Positions 11,754 to 22,752 of a stretch of DNA of 64,000 nucleotides are shown here, piece by piece. Under the pieces are notes generated by a model. The model worked only from the letters and a program-made list of their open reading frames with translations. It searched no databases and was not told where the DNA came from. Positions within the stretch are counted from its first letter, which is position 1. Each line of letters begins with the position of its first letter. Source of the DNA: Flammula alnicola (lineage: Eukaryota > Basidiomycota > Agaricomycetes > Agaricales > Strophariaceae); the NCBI GenBank assembly GCA_015499995.1, contig JADNRV010000004.1, positions 310,001-374,000 on the forward strand, in the 5' to 3' direction. The translations under genes were made by a program, and so were the position numbers.

Positions 11754-13817
11754 CTAAATGGTATGGTAAAAGCCAGGCTGACCCTCTAGCGGTCCGAGTT
11801 TCCCCTCACGACGCAGCCGATTCCGCCGTTTGAATACAAATGTCGTAATACCCAAGAGCACCATCATGAACAGCTGAAGTCCTATCGTAGCCCACAAGCC
11901 GTTCACGTATCTGTAAAGTACATACATTCAGCAAGGAAAAATCACGACCCAACGTTCTATGTCAGGAGGGGAACAATGCACACCTGGGGAAATCCTGTTG
12001 ACGGAAAACAGTCGTCGCCATGATGCCTCCGACACCCCCTGCTGCAATGATGGTGGCAGTTTGTACGGCTCGTTTAGTGTGGCTGGTGATATTGTTAGAG
12101 CTCTATAGTGATTAAGCGCCGTCAGTCAACAGAAATAAAGCGCAACAAGATTGCATCTTACATATGCGAGCACTCCAGGGATGCAGCCAGTGGCACCTGC
12201 ATCCACGAGGAACAAACCAAAGTAGCGCACAGGATTGCTGGTCGAATAGGCAGCAAGCGCGAGACCGGTGATACAGATGAGGTTCTGCACTACCAACCAT
12301 ACAGCACGACTTCTCGTTCTATCAGAGAGCCAGGCGAAAAAGAAGCAGGACATGGCCTAACATCGTCTGTGTGAGCGAGGTGTTTTGGGGATTAAACGAC
12401 TATGAAGCACACTCACAGCGAAAATTCCAGGAGGTGCGGTTAATAAGAGAGCCTGGGTCTCCGAATAACCCATACCTTTCAGAATGATAGTAATGAAAAA
12501 CACAATAGCGTACGCAGGCACGGTTGAGGCCAAAAACATGAAAGCTAAGATAACGAAATAAATTTCTTGAGGTGCAGATGAATAGTATTTCATCGCAACT
12601 CACCAAAGGCCCACAGAAGCGGATCTTTCAAATGCCGAGCAAGCTTCTCCCATGTCAATTGATCTGGGATGGAGTCCCCTCTGTCCGCCTCGACTCGGTC
12701 CAAAATCATCTTGAACGCAGGTCAGACAGAAACAATTCCAGGAATAAAGGCAAATTGTACCTTCCGCTGCTTTTCGCTGAGGAATTTACTTTTGTCAGGA
12801 AAGTCGGGAATGAAAAACCACGTGAGGATTCCAAGGACGATGGTGATGAGACCCTCGATTAGAAATATCCACTGCCATCCGTTCAAGCCCGCCTTTCCTT
12901 TAAGAAGTGTGATAGCAAAGGCTTGAAGGTAGAGGAAATTAGCTCTCCGCGGCGTGTTACACAGCAGAGGAAAATATACCTAATATAGAGCTAAAGCTTG
13001 TTATCGCTATGGAGCTCAAGTAAAATACAGCTAGGCGTTGCTGAACCTCGTAGCGTTTGTACCATGTCGTGATAATGAATACTAGAGAAGGGAAAAATCC
13101 AGACTATGCATATGCCAAGGCAATTTAAACAGCAGACATGATGAGTAGAAAAGAGTGACAAGCCATGGATTACAGATACCTCGAAGGCGCCAAGGAAGAC
13201 ACGACACAGGCATAGGAATCCCCAGGTCGGGACAAATGCCATCCCGAGCTGCGCAACGCCCCATCCTGTTACGCATATCGTTAACCATGTGCGTGAGCCC
13301 ATCCATCGGAGTATGATATTTCCGGGGATTTGCCTACATGATTTTGTCAGCATTAATGCACGAACCGTAGGTAAGGAAGACAGACGAACAAAAGAATATA
13401 CGGGAAGAAGTAGATCATAGAAGCGATGCTGTAACGGTTTCCGATATCAAGCCTCTGCGAAAGAACACTCGAGGTCAGCACAAGAAAGCGCATATTTTTC
13501 ACATAGAAACACGAGTATACCAGATCTTCTTGCATCCCCGCCGTGCGAGCAGCCCCAAGGTTCGTCCTGTCGATGAGAGCCAGGGAGTATACGAGCCCAA
13601 GGAGAGGAAGCATGCGCCAGTCAATCATCCGTCTATGCTAAAAAGTGAGAAGCAAGATACGTAGGAGAAATGTTGACAATAATTACATAGTCTTCCTGAC
13701 GAAAGCCGCGTCGTAATGCGCATCGAGGGAGGGGATGCTGACGTTCTCTATGTCTTCAATCTTCTCAATATTGTCGACCTTGATGTCCACGCTGTGTTTT
13801 GAATCTCTGGACGACAT
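11754..13817 (-). CDS. MFS anion:cation symporter family transporter (DAL5-like), copy 2
   Basis: Read from ATG at 13817 (MSSRDSKHSVDIKVDNIEK) to TAG at 11754-11756 (GPLEGQPGFYHTI). The product is clearly related to the plus-strand gene at 9016-11005. Shared blocks include DWRMLPLLG, DRTNLGAARTAGMQ, PGNIILRWMGSRTWLTI, GWGVAQLGMAFVPTWG, CRVFLGAFE, MFLASTVPAYAI, GMGYSET, LLLTAPPG, SCFFFAWLSDRTRSRA and FVFKRRNRLRREGKLG. Intron positions look similar. The pair is a diverged inverted duplication with identical expected topology (12 spans, both ends cytosolic). The differing N-terminal tails suggest the copies are old and may differ in substrate or regulation. Confidence 0.85.
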
Positions 13818-14973
13818 CTTCGGGGGAGATGCTAGATACTAGCTGAGGAGCTGTAATCCGAGAGCGAGCTTCTTAAGTATCATTCTATCAGTGCATCAAG
13901 CATGCGTCCACAATTACGGCTGCGCGTCTTCTCGATGTGAGAACAGAGCCATTCGGCAGAATGTCTTCGCTAAGCCATTCGCTACTTTTTCAAAACACGA
14001 TGACCGCCGCGGGCTTTCGCCAGCATTCCGGGACGCAGTGTATGCCTAACTCCGGTACTTGAAGGAGGGTCGATGGGCCGAGGAAGGATGTTCGAATTCT
14101 CCACACAGCAGAGGTATTTCAATGGCGAGAAATTTTATGAAAGATGGCAGGCGAGCTTGCTGTTCAGCGGCGGAGAACGGGACCTAAAAGTCATCAAGCG
14201 GTGTTACGACGTCTGCATGATTTCCATTCATGGGATTGGCTCACCAAGCAGCAGAATTTTAGCCCGCAAGACTTACGTTCCCATCTAAAATAGACGTTCT
14301 CCAGCACTGCCCTTGGTCTTCTCGTTCATCCACAACTACGCATGATATTGCTCGCATTGCTCACGGACTTTACTTGATGGCCCAGTCCTAAGATAACCAC
14401 AAAGCGATGTGACCCTTCAATTCCTTATAGAAAAAGATATAATTGCATCTGCATCATGTCAAGTAGGGATACGGAGAGGCTCATACCTCAACATACGCAG
14501 CTCCGGTCAACGTCGGTCGGGTTTACTTATGAGGGCGGAAGTGAGGGCGGAAGCGATGTCCTCGGACCTCAACCATTTGGGTCCTTGGGACATATTCAAG
14601 ATATCCAGTTTCTCCCTGAAAGTAGAATGTGCGATTGTCGTGAACAAGCCGCGGCTTCAACATCGACGTCAACGTCAACGCCCACTTATTTGTTCGTATT
14701 TATCTTGGACCATATTCCTCATTCACTCGTAAAAAGTTACTAAAAACAGGCTCTCTGTCATACCATGGTCTACATGACTTATTCCTCGGAAGTGGCCTTA
14801 GGAAAGGTTTTACGACGTGTATGTGGCCAAAGTTCAAACGCTTCTAACATCAGCGCTGATGCAATGCTGAGCGCTGATGGGCAATTGTTTGCTTAGATAA
14901 GATAAGATGAGCCGAAGTTGTGAACTTTTTCACGCGCGGAGATAGAGATCAATTCTCTTTCTCTACATAAACC
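13818..14973. other. Intergenic region upstream of BCP1
   Basis: No gene is supported; the frames at 14073-14288 and 14409-14743 have no recognisable content. A CGTCAACGTCAACG mini-repeat lies near 14660-14680. Confidence 0.5.
14895..14908 (+). promoter_or_regulatory. Tandem GATA motifs upstream of BCP1
   Basis: AGATAAGATAAGAT gives three overlapping GATA cores (two of the HGATAR form) about 66 bases before the BCP1 start codon. Fungal GATA factors of the AreA/NIT2 type bind such closely spaced sites. Whether it acts on BCP1 is unknown. Confidence 0.4.
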
Positions 14974-16111
14974 ATGCCAAAGCGAGAGAGAGCATCAGAC
15001 GACGAGGACGATGCTTCTTCTTCCTCCGACGTCGTAAGCACAACCAGCTCTACTTGTAAAGATGTCTAACTTAGGCTATCTGTGTTGAAAGAGCCTTGTT
15101 GACGTATCGTTCGACTTCTTCGACCCAAACCCCAATGTCGACTACCACGCCATCAAGCGCCTGCTCACGCAGCTGTTGCAGCGCGACGCCGAGCAGCTAC
15201 ACATGCACGAACTGACAGAGCTCATCCTTTCTCAGCCAACAGTTGGCACGACAATCAAAACCGATGGGATCGAGGGCGATCCCTTTGCGCTTTTCACCGT
15301 GCTCAACATGCACCTCCACCACGTGCGTTCTCGCTATATTCCCATGTTACCTCGGACTGAGGAAAAATAAATCGATAGCAAAATGTCTCCATGAAGGCGA
15401 TTGCGAACTATCTCCTCTCCGTGACCTTAGCCCACGACCCAGCGTTCCACGAAACACTCAAAGCTCTCTTTTCTCAATCCGAAGCACATGTAGGTCTCGT
15501 GCTGTGCGAACGACTCGTCAATATGCCTGTGCAAGTTATACCCCCTATGTATACCATGCTAGCAGATGAAATCAAATGGGCCAATGCCGATGTGCGTGCT
15601 TTTTCATCGTCTCATCCTTCTCGGCCATTTAACATGCTCCCTTGTAGGGAGAACCTTACCACTTCACACACCTTCTCTTCGTTTCTCGCGTATACCACCT
15701 CTCAGAAGAAGAGGAATCCATACTCGCCAATTCTGCCTCGTCGCGCCGACCACGAACCTCGGAAGCAAACTCGTCGGGGAAGAAGCACAAAAAGCATCGG
15801 CCCCCGGAGGCAGAACAGAATGGGGTGACGCGACCGCCGGACGGAATTTATCCCTTCCATCCGGAGGATGATGTTGTTCTGAAGGTCCTCGATTTTCTCT
15901 CTCCTTCACATTACTCTAACTTCTCATCCAGTCCGCCATGCATTCGTTGACATACCCATACGCGGCTCCTCTACCACCACTAGTCCAAGAAACGCGTGAA
16001 CGCGACACGTTTGGACTTGACGTCCGGGGCCGCCTTATGATGGTTGTGGGAGGCGGTGAACTGTTGAGAGACCTCGGCGGAAGGATGTCTGAGGTCTATG
16101 GACGAGGATGA
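14974..16111 (+). CDS. BCP1: BCP1/BCCIP family protein
   Basis: The start MPKRERASDDEDDASSSSDV is acidic, as usual for this family, and is followed by a GTAAGC donor near 15035. Joined exons read VDVSFDFFDPNPNVDYHAIK, LLTQLLQRDAEQLHMHELTE, TIKTDGIEGDPFALFTVLN, ANYLLSVTLAHDP, GLVLCERLVNMPVQVIPPMY, HLLFVSRIYHLSEEEESIL, GIYPFHPEDDVVLK and the C-terminal RGRLMMVVGGGELLRDLGGR, ending at TGA 16109-16111. These are conserved BCP1 blocks. In yeast BCP1 is a nuclear protein needed for export of the lipid kinase Mss4 and acts as a chaperone of ribosomal protein Rpl23; the human relative is BCCIP. About 290 residues, typical length. Four or more short introns. Single-copy housekeeping gene. Confidence 0.88.
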
Positions 16112-17046
16112 CCACAATAGAGACTAGTACGCACTTTGCTGTATTCACTCACTGTATTTCTTGCCTTTCCCAGTGGCATCACCTTCCCACCGTTCCTTCC
16201 CACTACTTTGGCTGGCGCTGGTTCTTCCTTGTGTCCCACCTGATGGTCCATGCCCAATACTCGGCTCCCTCATTGATGATCTTATCTTATCAGATCTGAC
16301 TAAGTTCGCGTTAAGAACAACTATTCCGCCCGTGTATCATACACTTCCGGGTTTACCTAGGATTACCCTGGGGTCTCAACTAACCTCGGATATCCCAGGC
16401 AAGATTACTCCTTTTCAATCCCTAGGATGCACAGTCCTCCAAGTGCCAAGGAGTAGTCTTCCGCAATTTATCATTGCCTTCAACGTCACTAGGGAATAGG
16501 GATATCTTTGCGGGTCGAGTCGTTTGACTGCCTTGAAGGAACATATCGAGTCTCTGCAGATTTTCTGGAATGACGCTGTACCACTTCACGTCATGAGGGA
16601 GCCAATCGCTCGAAGAGAAATAGTATAAAGAGAAATGGACCGATGAGATGCTGACTTCTTCGCATATTCTTATTTGTCCTCCGCGCTCGCGGAAAAGGCT
16701 CTCGTTCCAGTGTCTTAAGATGGGTGAGATGTTGTCTGGAATTAAGGGATGCCATGCAGACGGGCCGCGGATTTCCTGTCGTTTCGTTCGAATCACGGAT
16801 GGTGAATATTGGCGCCTGACATTTCGAAAGATTGCTTACTAATTAAAGTTCTTTCCAATCCTCTACCGCCATGTGGCATGTTTCGAGGTCCTCCATGTGA
16901 GAAATATCATCAGCATGCTGGTCTTCCGAAGAAGGACCTAAGATTTTGACCATCTTGATGTCATGTGTAGGCAGGTCAGGCCGCTGTTCCTGATCAACAA
17001 CTTTTGACATCAGTGACAGGCCCTCCAATAGGCGCCGGCACAGCGG
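16112..17046. other. Convergent intergenic region with a GATA pair
   Basis: No gene recognised. TTATCTTATCAG at 16282-16293 is identical to the motifs upstream of proline dehydrogenase and the amidase, but here it lies between two 3' ends, so it may be chance or part of a small unannotated unit. A minus-strand frame at 16843-17028 may be 3' UTR or a last exon of the membrane-protein gene. Confidence 0.45.
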
Positions 17047-18010
17047 TCACGGCTTCAGTGGCAGGTGGCTGATTACTGACAAGTACTTCGGCGACTGTGT
17101 CGGCCTTGAATACGCTGCTCCCAAGCATGGTCCGTACCGGGTCAGGGACATCACCACTAGGAAAAAATACACGATACCGATCGTCAATACAATTGACAGG
17201 ATGATTCGGGGAGCTAATGCTTGGCCAGGAGTTGTAGGTGCTCTATTCACGTCGTCTGTCGTTCCAGTTCGCCAGATAAAGGACATGAGGCAAGCGATGA
17301 ATAACACCAAAGACCTATAAATATTGATGTTTCCTCTCAGAACGAGTAAAGACAGAGTAACTTGAAATACAGACCAGGCTAGCCATGTTGCTAGCATCGC
17401 TAAAAGCACCCATATATTCCAGAAAATGCCTGTTCTTATATTCTCGCACTCCTAAAAAGGTTTTGAATGGGCCCGTCAATATTTGTTTCGGTCAAGTACT
17501 TTTTAGTCGAGCAATGCTTACATGTGCCCATTCTGCTGCTTTATAGGTCTTTCGCATCGTTCTGAAGCGGATAATGTAGATGCATCCATAGACGAGACTC
17601 ATCAGAGCACAAATCATGGACAGCAGCGCTGTGTATCGGGTGATTGGATCGTCTACAGCCTCTTGGATTTGCAGGATTGTCAAAATGGCGTCTCGTGGCG
17701 TCAAATCAGTTCATGACCTACATAGTCTGATAAATGATAAGGACCAGCAGGGATAGAACTTACGAGAGCAATAAGACGGAAATGACCTTGAGAGTTTTCC
17801 ATTCTCGCAGAAGAGAATCACTTAATGTCGGCCGAAACTTCTTCTAGCGGTGCTGTCGGATTTGTGGGCGGTGGGAGTGTCAAGAGGACGCGAAATCGGA
17901 GAAGGATCGTCTGCGTGACGGCGAACACGTCTAGCGATTCCAGTGCTAAAGGGTCGCCATTCGTCCTGGCCCGGAATATTCATATGGTTCTGAGAACTTG
18001 GGCTGCAAAG
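17047..18010 (-). CDS. Multispan membrane protein of unknown function (Agaricomycete type)
   Basis: At least two convincing exons are seen on the minus strand. One (17492-17704) reads AILTILQIQEAVDDPITRYT, LLSMICALMSLVYGCIYII and RTMRKTYKAAEWAH. The other (17047-17409) reads MLLAMLATWLAWSVF, SLVLFIACLMSFIWRTG and RIILSIVLTIGIVYFFLVVM. An upstream piece near 17840-17960 (LESLDVFAVTQTILLRFRV) is probably also exonic. The arrangement of about five membrane segments, with a WLAWS segment followed by an SFxWRTG loop, is common in uncharacterised Agaricomycete proteins. The start codon and exact end are not resolved; an alternative last exon could end at 16994. No function can be named. Confidence 0.55.
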
Positions 18011-18358
18011 AAACGTTGGGCGCTGCGTGAAGGTCTAACTCGTAGTTTATAGCTCGAGACCCTGTACATCCTTTATGCTGAAGGAAATTGAAGGCTTGAA
18101 TGGATCAACCGGCATGAATGTGTCCGAGATGGCGGGATTTCATAGTCCACCCCAAAGTTTACGTGGAGAAGTCGTCCTCGTTGCGTGTCGAGGCAGGTGA
18201 TCAAGGAGCATATTCGCGGACTTATGAAAACCAAAGAAATCACGTACGAAACTTGTCTCCAGGTTTTCAGAAGATGCGCTCGTGGCATTGAAGGGCTGCC
18301 AATGTTCACGGAACAAGCTTAACAGTGATGCGATACTGGTATTTCTCGGCCCGAAATC

Positions 18359-18370
18359 TTATCTTATCAG
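18359..18370. promoter_or_regulatory. Tandem GATA-factor site upstream of proline dehydrogenase
   Basis: TTATCTTATCAG contains two inverted GATA cores (CTGATAAGATAA on the other strand), 115 bases before the start at 18485. Proline use is a classic target of nitrogen-catabolite GATA activators in fungi. The same 12-mer occurs upstream of the amidase (33307-33318). Confidence 0.55.
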
Positions 18371-18484
18371 CAAGATTTCATAATTTCATAACTCGCTTGC
18401 CCTCCTTAGATATGGACTGCCAAGATCCGTTCCCGGCTCTGAGTCTGACTATATATCGACGTTCTGGATGCCTGCATCTTCCCC

Positions 18485-20685
18485 ATGACTTTCATGTTCC
18501 GTGCACGTCTTCGTCCTTTTAGCTTCCCCAAACCAAGATATCCAACCCATACTCGCCCGTTTAGCAGAGCCAGTGGTAGCAACAATAATGCCTTGGGATT
18601 GACACGGCGAACAGCTGCGCGTGTCACAGTCCTCACGGCATCGTCTATCTTTCTAGCTTCGACTATCTACGCAGATAGCAATGTGGAGCTATCGACGAGG
18701 CCCTCCTTTGGGTCGTTGGTCCGTGCATATGCCGTGTTCTCGATATGCTCCGTCCCGTCGCTTGTAGATGCGTCGCCCAAGATTCTCGCCACTCTGTCGT
18801 CAATCCCGGGCGTCAGGCAGATCACAGAGGCATTCGTGAGGGTTACTTTCTTCGACCAGGTGTGTTTCCAACTATCTTTCACTATCAAAGAGCTCTCTGT
18901 AACTTTTTGCAGTTCGTAGGCGCAGACACGGCCGAAGGAGCCATTCCCCTCCTGCGTTCCCTCCGCGCAGCCAACCAGGGTGTTCTCTTTGCCTATTCAG
19001 TAGAAGTGGATGAGAACGAGGCAATTGGTGCCTCCATTTCTCCTCCTTCTATCGATAGCACCCCTGGCTCACCCCCTGCTTCTTATCTTTCTGCAGCTGA
19101 TGCCTTGCCGTACAAACGCATCGTCGATGAGATGTTGCACTGCATAGACATCGCTGCAGATTTTGAGGCGAGCCTCGCGGGGAAGACCGTGGCGGATGGA
19201 CCCCATGGACGACGGACATGGGTCGCCGTTAAGATGACGGCGCTGCTGCCGGATGCACATGCCCTTATCGCGCTATCGTCACATATCACGGCGTCGAGGA
19301 AAGCGCTTCCAAGTTCTTCCAGGGAGGCAATGGTACCCTTTCCTGGCTCGGCTATAATAGAAGATTTGGATATTATCTTAAAGTCCCCTAGTTCCGATCA
19401 TTCTCCGCTCACCCCTTCTCAGATACTTTCTATACGTGAATTATATGCTGACCTTGTTAGAATATGTACTCGTGCGACGGAGAAGGGCGTCAAGCTCATT
19501 CTGGATGCTGAATATAGGTGCGCTTACTGGGTTCAAAATGTGTGTGCTACTAGCTGCTAATGACTTGCCATATCCTCTTGATAGTTGGTACCAGCCAGCA
19601 ATAGATGCTTTGACTCTGGCTCTTATGCGAGAATTTAACTCTCTCAAGCCGACTCAAGGAGCGGGAGAAGTGCAGCCTCTCATATACCAGACGTTCCAAT
19701 GTTATTACCGGAGGTCAGCAACAAGTCGTCGCCTTCGCGTCAACAACCAAAATTGATCATGTCAATGTCTATAGGACCCCGGCACAACTCGCGCTGGCGC
19801 TCGAAGACGCCCGGAGGAACAACTACGCACTGGGCGCCAAACTCGTGCGGGGCGCGTACCATCCTCACGAGCTTGAAGCGCACAAAGCTGGTATTGAGTT
19901 TGACAATACCCCTCACGCCGTAGATGTATCTCGTCCTTCACCCTCCATTTCTCCAGAACCCGAACCGCCTGTGTGGACGGAGAAGAAGGACACGGACGAC
20001 ACGTATAATCGGTGTGCTGCGGTCCTGATTAAAGCTGTCAAGGACGACGTAGATCGGTGTGCGGGAAGGGCCGCAAGGAAGGCTGACGAAGTGGTTGGGA
20101 TTGATGAGAGAAAGGGATGGTTCACGGGACTGTTTGGTTGGACGAAGGATGCCATGGACACCGCGACAAGCCCCGTGAAGGAACAAATGCCATCGGTTCC
20201 GGGAATTGGCGTTCTCTTCGGGACACATAACTGGGACAGCTCTGCATTGGTTTTAAAGGAACTCGTTCGCAACGGTTTGGCTGTGGAGGATACCCGAATC
20301 GAGCAAGGTATCAAGGTCAGAAACGAAACGGTGGAAAGAATCGCGATTGGCCAGCTTTATGGTGCGCCCACACTTCTTTTTGTTTATTATCCCAGTATCT
20401 TATCGTGCCGAAACATAGGAATGACCGACGATTTAACGGAATGGATAGTAAGCAGGATAAATTCCAGCACACCGTTCGTTATCAAGTATGTGTACCCCCT
20501 TTCACCATGATGTATAAGAGCTAGCGCTAAAAATTTCTAGGTATGTCCCTTATGGCGGTTTGGCTCAGGTGATGCCCTATCTCTGCCGCCGTGCGATCGA
20601 GAATAAATCTGTGCTGGGTGAAGGAGCTGCAGAGCATGAGCGACAGAGAGCTGGGCAGGAGATCTGGAAGCGCATTCTTGGTTAG
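18485..20685 (+). CDS. PUT1: Proline dehydrogenase, mitochondrial (PUT1 type)
   Basis: FAD-dependent oxidation of L-proline to pyrroline-5-carboxylate, the first step of proline breakdown, at the inner mitochondrial membrane. The N-terminus MTFMFRARLRPFSFPKPR is basic and hydroxylated, as expected of a mitochondrial presequence, followed by a hydrophobic stretch VLTASSIFLASTIYA. Domain blocks read FFDQ/FVGADTAEGAIPLLR, YKRIVDEMLHCIDIAA, RRTWVAVKMTALLPDA, KGVKLILDAEYR, SWYQPAIDALTLALMREFN, VQPLIYQTFQCYYR, LALEDARRNNYALGAKLVRG (the KLVRGAY barrel motif), IGVLFGTHNWDS, QLYGMTDDLTEW and FVIKYVPYGGLAQVMPYLCR with RRAIENKS. Ends at TAG 20683-20685. A Ser/Pro-rich insert near 19925-19990 sits between the KLVRGAY motif and the next conserved block. 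Frame is intact through about five introns. Confidence 0.92.
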
Positions 20686-20823
20686 ATGGGAATTGTGTTC
20701 ATTTATTGAGCTGACGATCTACCCGACGTCAAATCGGGATTTGGTTGGGATAACCAAAATTTTAATAACAAACCATTGGAGAAACTATTGGACAACGACC
20801 ATCCGTCCTGAGTATTGGATAAT

Positions 20824-22059
20824 CTAGGCCTTAGGGCTGGGTGGCTGGTAAGGGTGCTGCGCTTTCCAATGTCTTGCGAGCTGCTCGCGTGTGGCTACCC
20901 ACACATCAGGCTTCTCTGAGATGTACTCCACGAACTAAACAAAATGCAGCAGACATCAGGGAAAGACCCTCAAGAAAAATGCAGACAAATTCACCTTTTT
21001 GATAGCAGGAAAGCGTCCCGGACGACCAATGACTCGTGCATGCAGAGCGACAGTGAGGTACGATGGCTGGCCCTCTTGACCCTCCTCGTACAAGGTGTCA
21101 AATGCGTTCTTGGCATGCTCGAAATAGGCCATCGAGGAGCCAAAGCCGGGGGCGATGAAGAATTTGAAATCGTTGCAATCGTAAGTGTAGGGCATCATCA
21201 AGAGACCCTCCCCAGGTCCGACAATGGGGTCGGGGATGTAATAAGGGAGGTCGTCGGCGTCTACAAGAGAGGTGCAAAAGATCAGCGCGAAATAGGGAAG
21301 AATATTAGAAGGCGGAACATTTACAGGTATCTGCCTGATACAAGAGCTCCAATCCGAGCTCGCGGTAGACCTTGGACACGAGGGCGCGGCTGCGGGGCGA
21401 GGGCCGGCCATAGTACCACCCAACGGGGACCTTGCCTGTAGGGCTGGTCTTCTTGAACGACTGAACGGCCTGGCGTATGAGCTTCTCTTCAGACTCGGCA
21501 TCCATGAGAGTGTAGTCGATCCAGCGGTAGCAGTGCGACGCTGTTTCATGACCACCCTCTTCGCATGCCTGTGCGATCTCACTGGTAGAGAAGGAAGAGT
21601 CAGTTACTGTAGGATATTGAAAAGGAGAAAGGAACTACGGTTGCTGCTCGTAGGCCTTTCCAACGGCGTATACGGTCACGACCATCTTGTGCTTCTCGAA
21701 CATGTTCAAGAGACGCCACATTCCACGACGCGAGCCATACTCGAATTGAGTCTCCATGGGGATATCGCGCTGGCCTTGCAAGGCGACTTTCTGTATTGCA
21801 AAAGCATACCATATCAGCCCCAGGGAAAGATGAGCTTGAGATCGGCAAAAACAAGACATACGGGTCCGACTTCTTGAAGCATCGCCTCGGCCTGGGCATC
21901 GCCGTTGTCGAGGGTGTTCTCGCCACCTTCCTCGTAGTTGATGACAAAGTTGACGGCAATTTTAGCGCCGTTGGGCCAATTGGGGTTAGGAGGGTTGCGC
22001 CCGTATCCTCGAAAGTCTCGAGGCGCGAAGTTAGTGAGATCGACGGCGGAAGGAGACAT
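20824..22059 (-). CDS. PuuE-type allantoinase (polysaccharide-deacetylase fold), copy 1
   Basis: Predicted to hydrolyse allantoin to allantoate in purine breakdown. Read from ATG 22059 (MSPSAVDLTNFAPRDFRGYG) to TAG 20824-20826 (HPYQPPSPKA). Blocks typical of PuuE: PNPNWPNGAKIAVNFVINYE followed by EGGEN, DIPMETQFEYGSRRGMWRLL, VTVYAVGKAYEQQP, ETASHCYRWIDYT, PVGWYYGRPSPRSRALV, LLYQADT/YADDLPYYIPDP, LLMMPYTYDCNDFKFFIAPG and YLTVALHARVIGRPGRFPAI. It is often auto-named chitin deacetylase because of the shared fold, but the NYEEGGEN and GWYYGR blocks point to PuuE. About 310 residues after removal of six short introns. A single CGATAAG lies about 20 bases upstream of the start. A paralogue is at 44157-45416. 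The gene end lies 139 bases from the convergent proline dehydrogenase end. Confidence 0.85.
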
Positions 22060-22752
22060 TGTAGCAATTCGGAGACGATAAGCAATTGAGCTCTGAGACT
22101 AGGTGAAGTCCGACAGAAGGAATGCTGGGAAATCGCCCGCCAGAAATAACGCGCATTAAATACACCCTTGAGACTCCACTGACAGCCCAAGTCCTGCGAA
22201 ACATATTTAAGATATACTTGTAATAACATGCATGATATAGATGAAGTTACTGTACTTACTCGTACTGTATTATTCCAAAGTTCTGATTACGACGACGAGG
22301 CTTTCTTCTAGTTCCTAAATTTAAAGCCACTTTGGAGCACAGGGTCCACGATAGGCTTCCAGGAAAGGAATAAGATGAAATTCGAAAGAACTCACAGGAA
22401 GAGTTCGAAAGAACAGCCCTTCCTGAGAAAATAAGGCATTTGAGGGGCGCACGCTCCGTAAGGTCTGAAATTCTGGAACTCTAACAAGAATAGAAGACGA
22501 GAGGAAGAATCTGAATCTGGGAGACATAAGAAGATTTCACAGCGATTGCACATATAAATAACTCTATCTATCACCTGCGCATTCGCATAGATAACGCATT
22601 CGCATAGATATGACATAGAATCCGGACTGAAAACGAATAGGACCTCGTAAGTACTTGAAGTTGAACATTGATCAGTTAGAACAAGCACACCCCTCCCGTT
22701 TACGAGCGAGATAACGAGACTTGAAGCAAGGAACGAAAGCAGACTATCAAGC
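22060..22752. other. Intergenic region between allantoinase start and amidase end
   Basis: No gene seen. Contains the allantoinase promoter (one GATA core at 22076-22082) and the amidase 3' UTR. An ACGCATTCGCATAGATA sequence is partly duplicated near 22580-22610. Confidence 0.5.

Noticed and set aside
16282..16293. Third TTATCTTATCAG as a promoter site
   Set aside because: It lies between two convergent gene ends with no start nearby, so I did not list it as a promoter.
20824..22059. Chitin deacetylase
   Set aside because: The fold is shared, but there is no signal peptide or GPI-type tail, and the NYEEGGEN and GWYYGR blocks match PuuE allantoinases.
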